DNA from: JBBSEZ01 sp038239195 | GTDB lineage: Bacteria > Planctomycetota > Planctomycetia > Gemmatales > Gemmataceae | Length of the DNA stretch: 12,679 nucleotides | Direction of reading: 5' to 3' | NCBI GenBank assembly: GCA_038239195.1 | Contig: JBBSEZ010000296.1 | Span: 1 to 12,679 of the forward strand | Part shown: positions 12,589 through 12,679 of the stretch, piece after piece | How the letters are laid out: every line of letters starts with the position of its first letter | How positions within the stretch are numbered: position 1 is the stretch's first letter | Translations under genes and position numbers: made by a program | Notes under the pieces: model-generated | Told to the model about the DNA's origin: nothing | Seen by the model: only the letters and a program-made list of their open reading frames with translations | Databases searched by the model: none

Positions 12589-12679
12589 CGGCGCGGGACA
12601 ACACGAGCAAAAAGGCCCCGAGAGTTCGGCCGTCGTTCTTGTGGTTTAGCGCCCCCCTAGCCTGGGTAGGGCCGCGCCA

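Noticed and set aside
12589..12679. Short inverted matches (GGCGCGG at 12590 and CCGCGCC at 12672; CCCTA...TAGGG) after the ubiD-family gene as a terminator
   Set aside because: The stems are only 5-7 bp, the outer pair is about 75 bases apart, and there is no T-run; likely chance in GC-rich sequence.

Overview
The window is high-GC bacterial DNA that looks planctomycetal, most likely Gemmataceae-like. Three things in the sequence point that way: a protein with the N-terminal 'repeat-companion' (TIGR02996-type) domain joined to leucine-rich repeats, a short secreted CpaB/RcpC-like protein, and several C-rich/G-rich palindromic repeats with a CCCTCACCCCC...CCCTCTCCC core. The assignment is inference from gene content; there is no rRNA or other phylogenetic marker apart from serS.

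Left half (1-5224, minus strand): a six-gene complex I operon, nuoA-nuoB-nuoC-nuoD-nuoE-nuoF. It encodes one membrane subunit (NuoA), the hydrogenase-like connecting module (NuoB, C, D) and most of the NADH-oxidising module (NuoE, F). The operon stops after nuoF. nuoG and nuoH-N are not here, and a frameshifted small secreted-protein gene followed by a 30-bp perfect hairpin closes the unit. Two palindromic elements sit in the nuoC-nuoD and nuoD-nuoE gaps.

Centre (5225-5513): an intergenic region between divergent nuoA and citrate synthase. It holds back-to-back sigma70-like promoter candidates, each with a 17-bp spacer, and a perfect 12-bp-arm palindrome whose core closely resembles the operator of the redox repressor Rex. 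This suggests NADH/NAD+-responsive control of complex I beside the TCA entry enzyme.

Right half (5514-12588, plus strand): gltA (citrate synthase); a tightly linked pair made of a tiny Tox-ART-HYD1-like ADP-ribosyltransferase and an unrecognised 211-residue partner, overlapping by ATGA; a CpaB/RcpC-like secreted protein; serS; the TIGR02996/LRR protein; and a 625-residue UbiD-family decarboxylase, plausibly for menaquinone, carrying an in-frame copy of the palindromic repeat. The last 91 bases (12589-12679) hold no gene I can support.

Most of the window is housekeeping energy metabolism and translation. The least ordinary parts are the HYD1 ART/partner cassette, the Rex-like operator and the repeat family, one copy of which has been turned into protein sequence.
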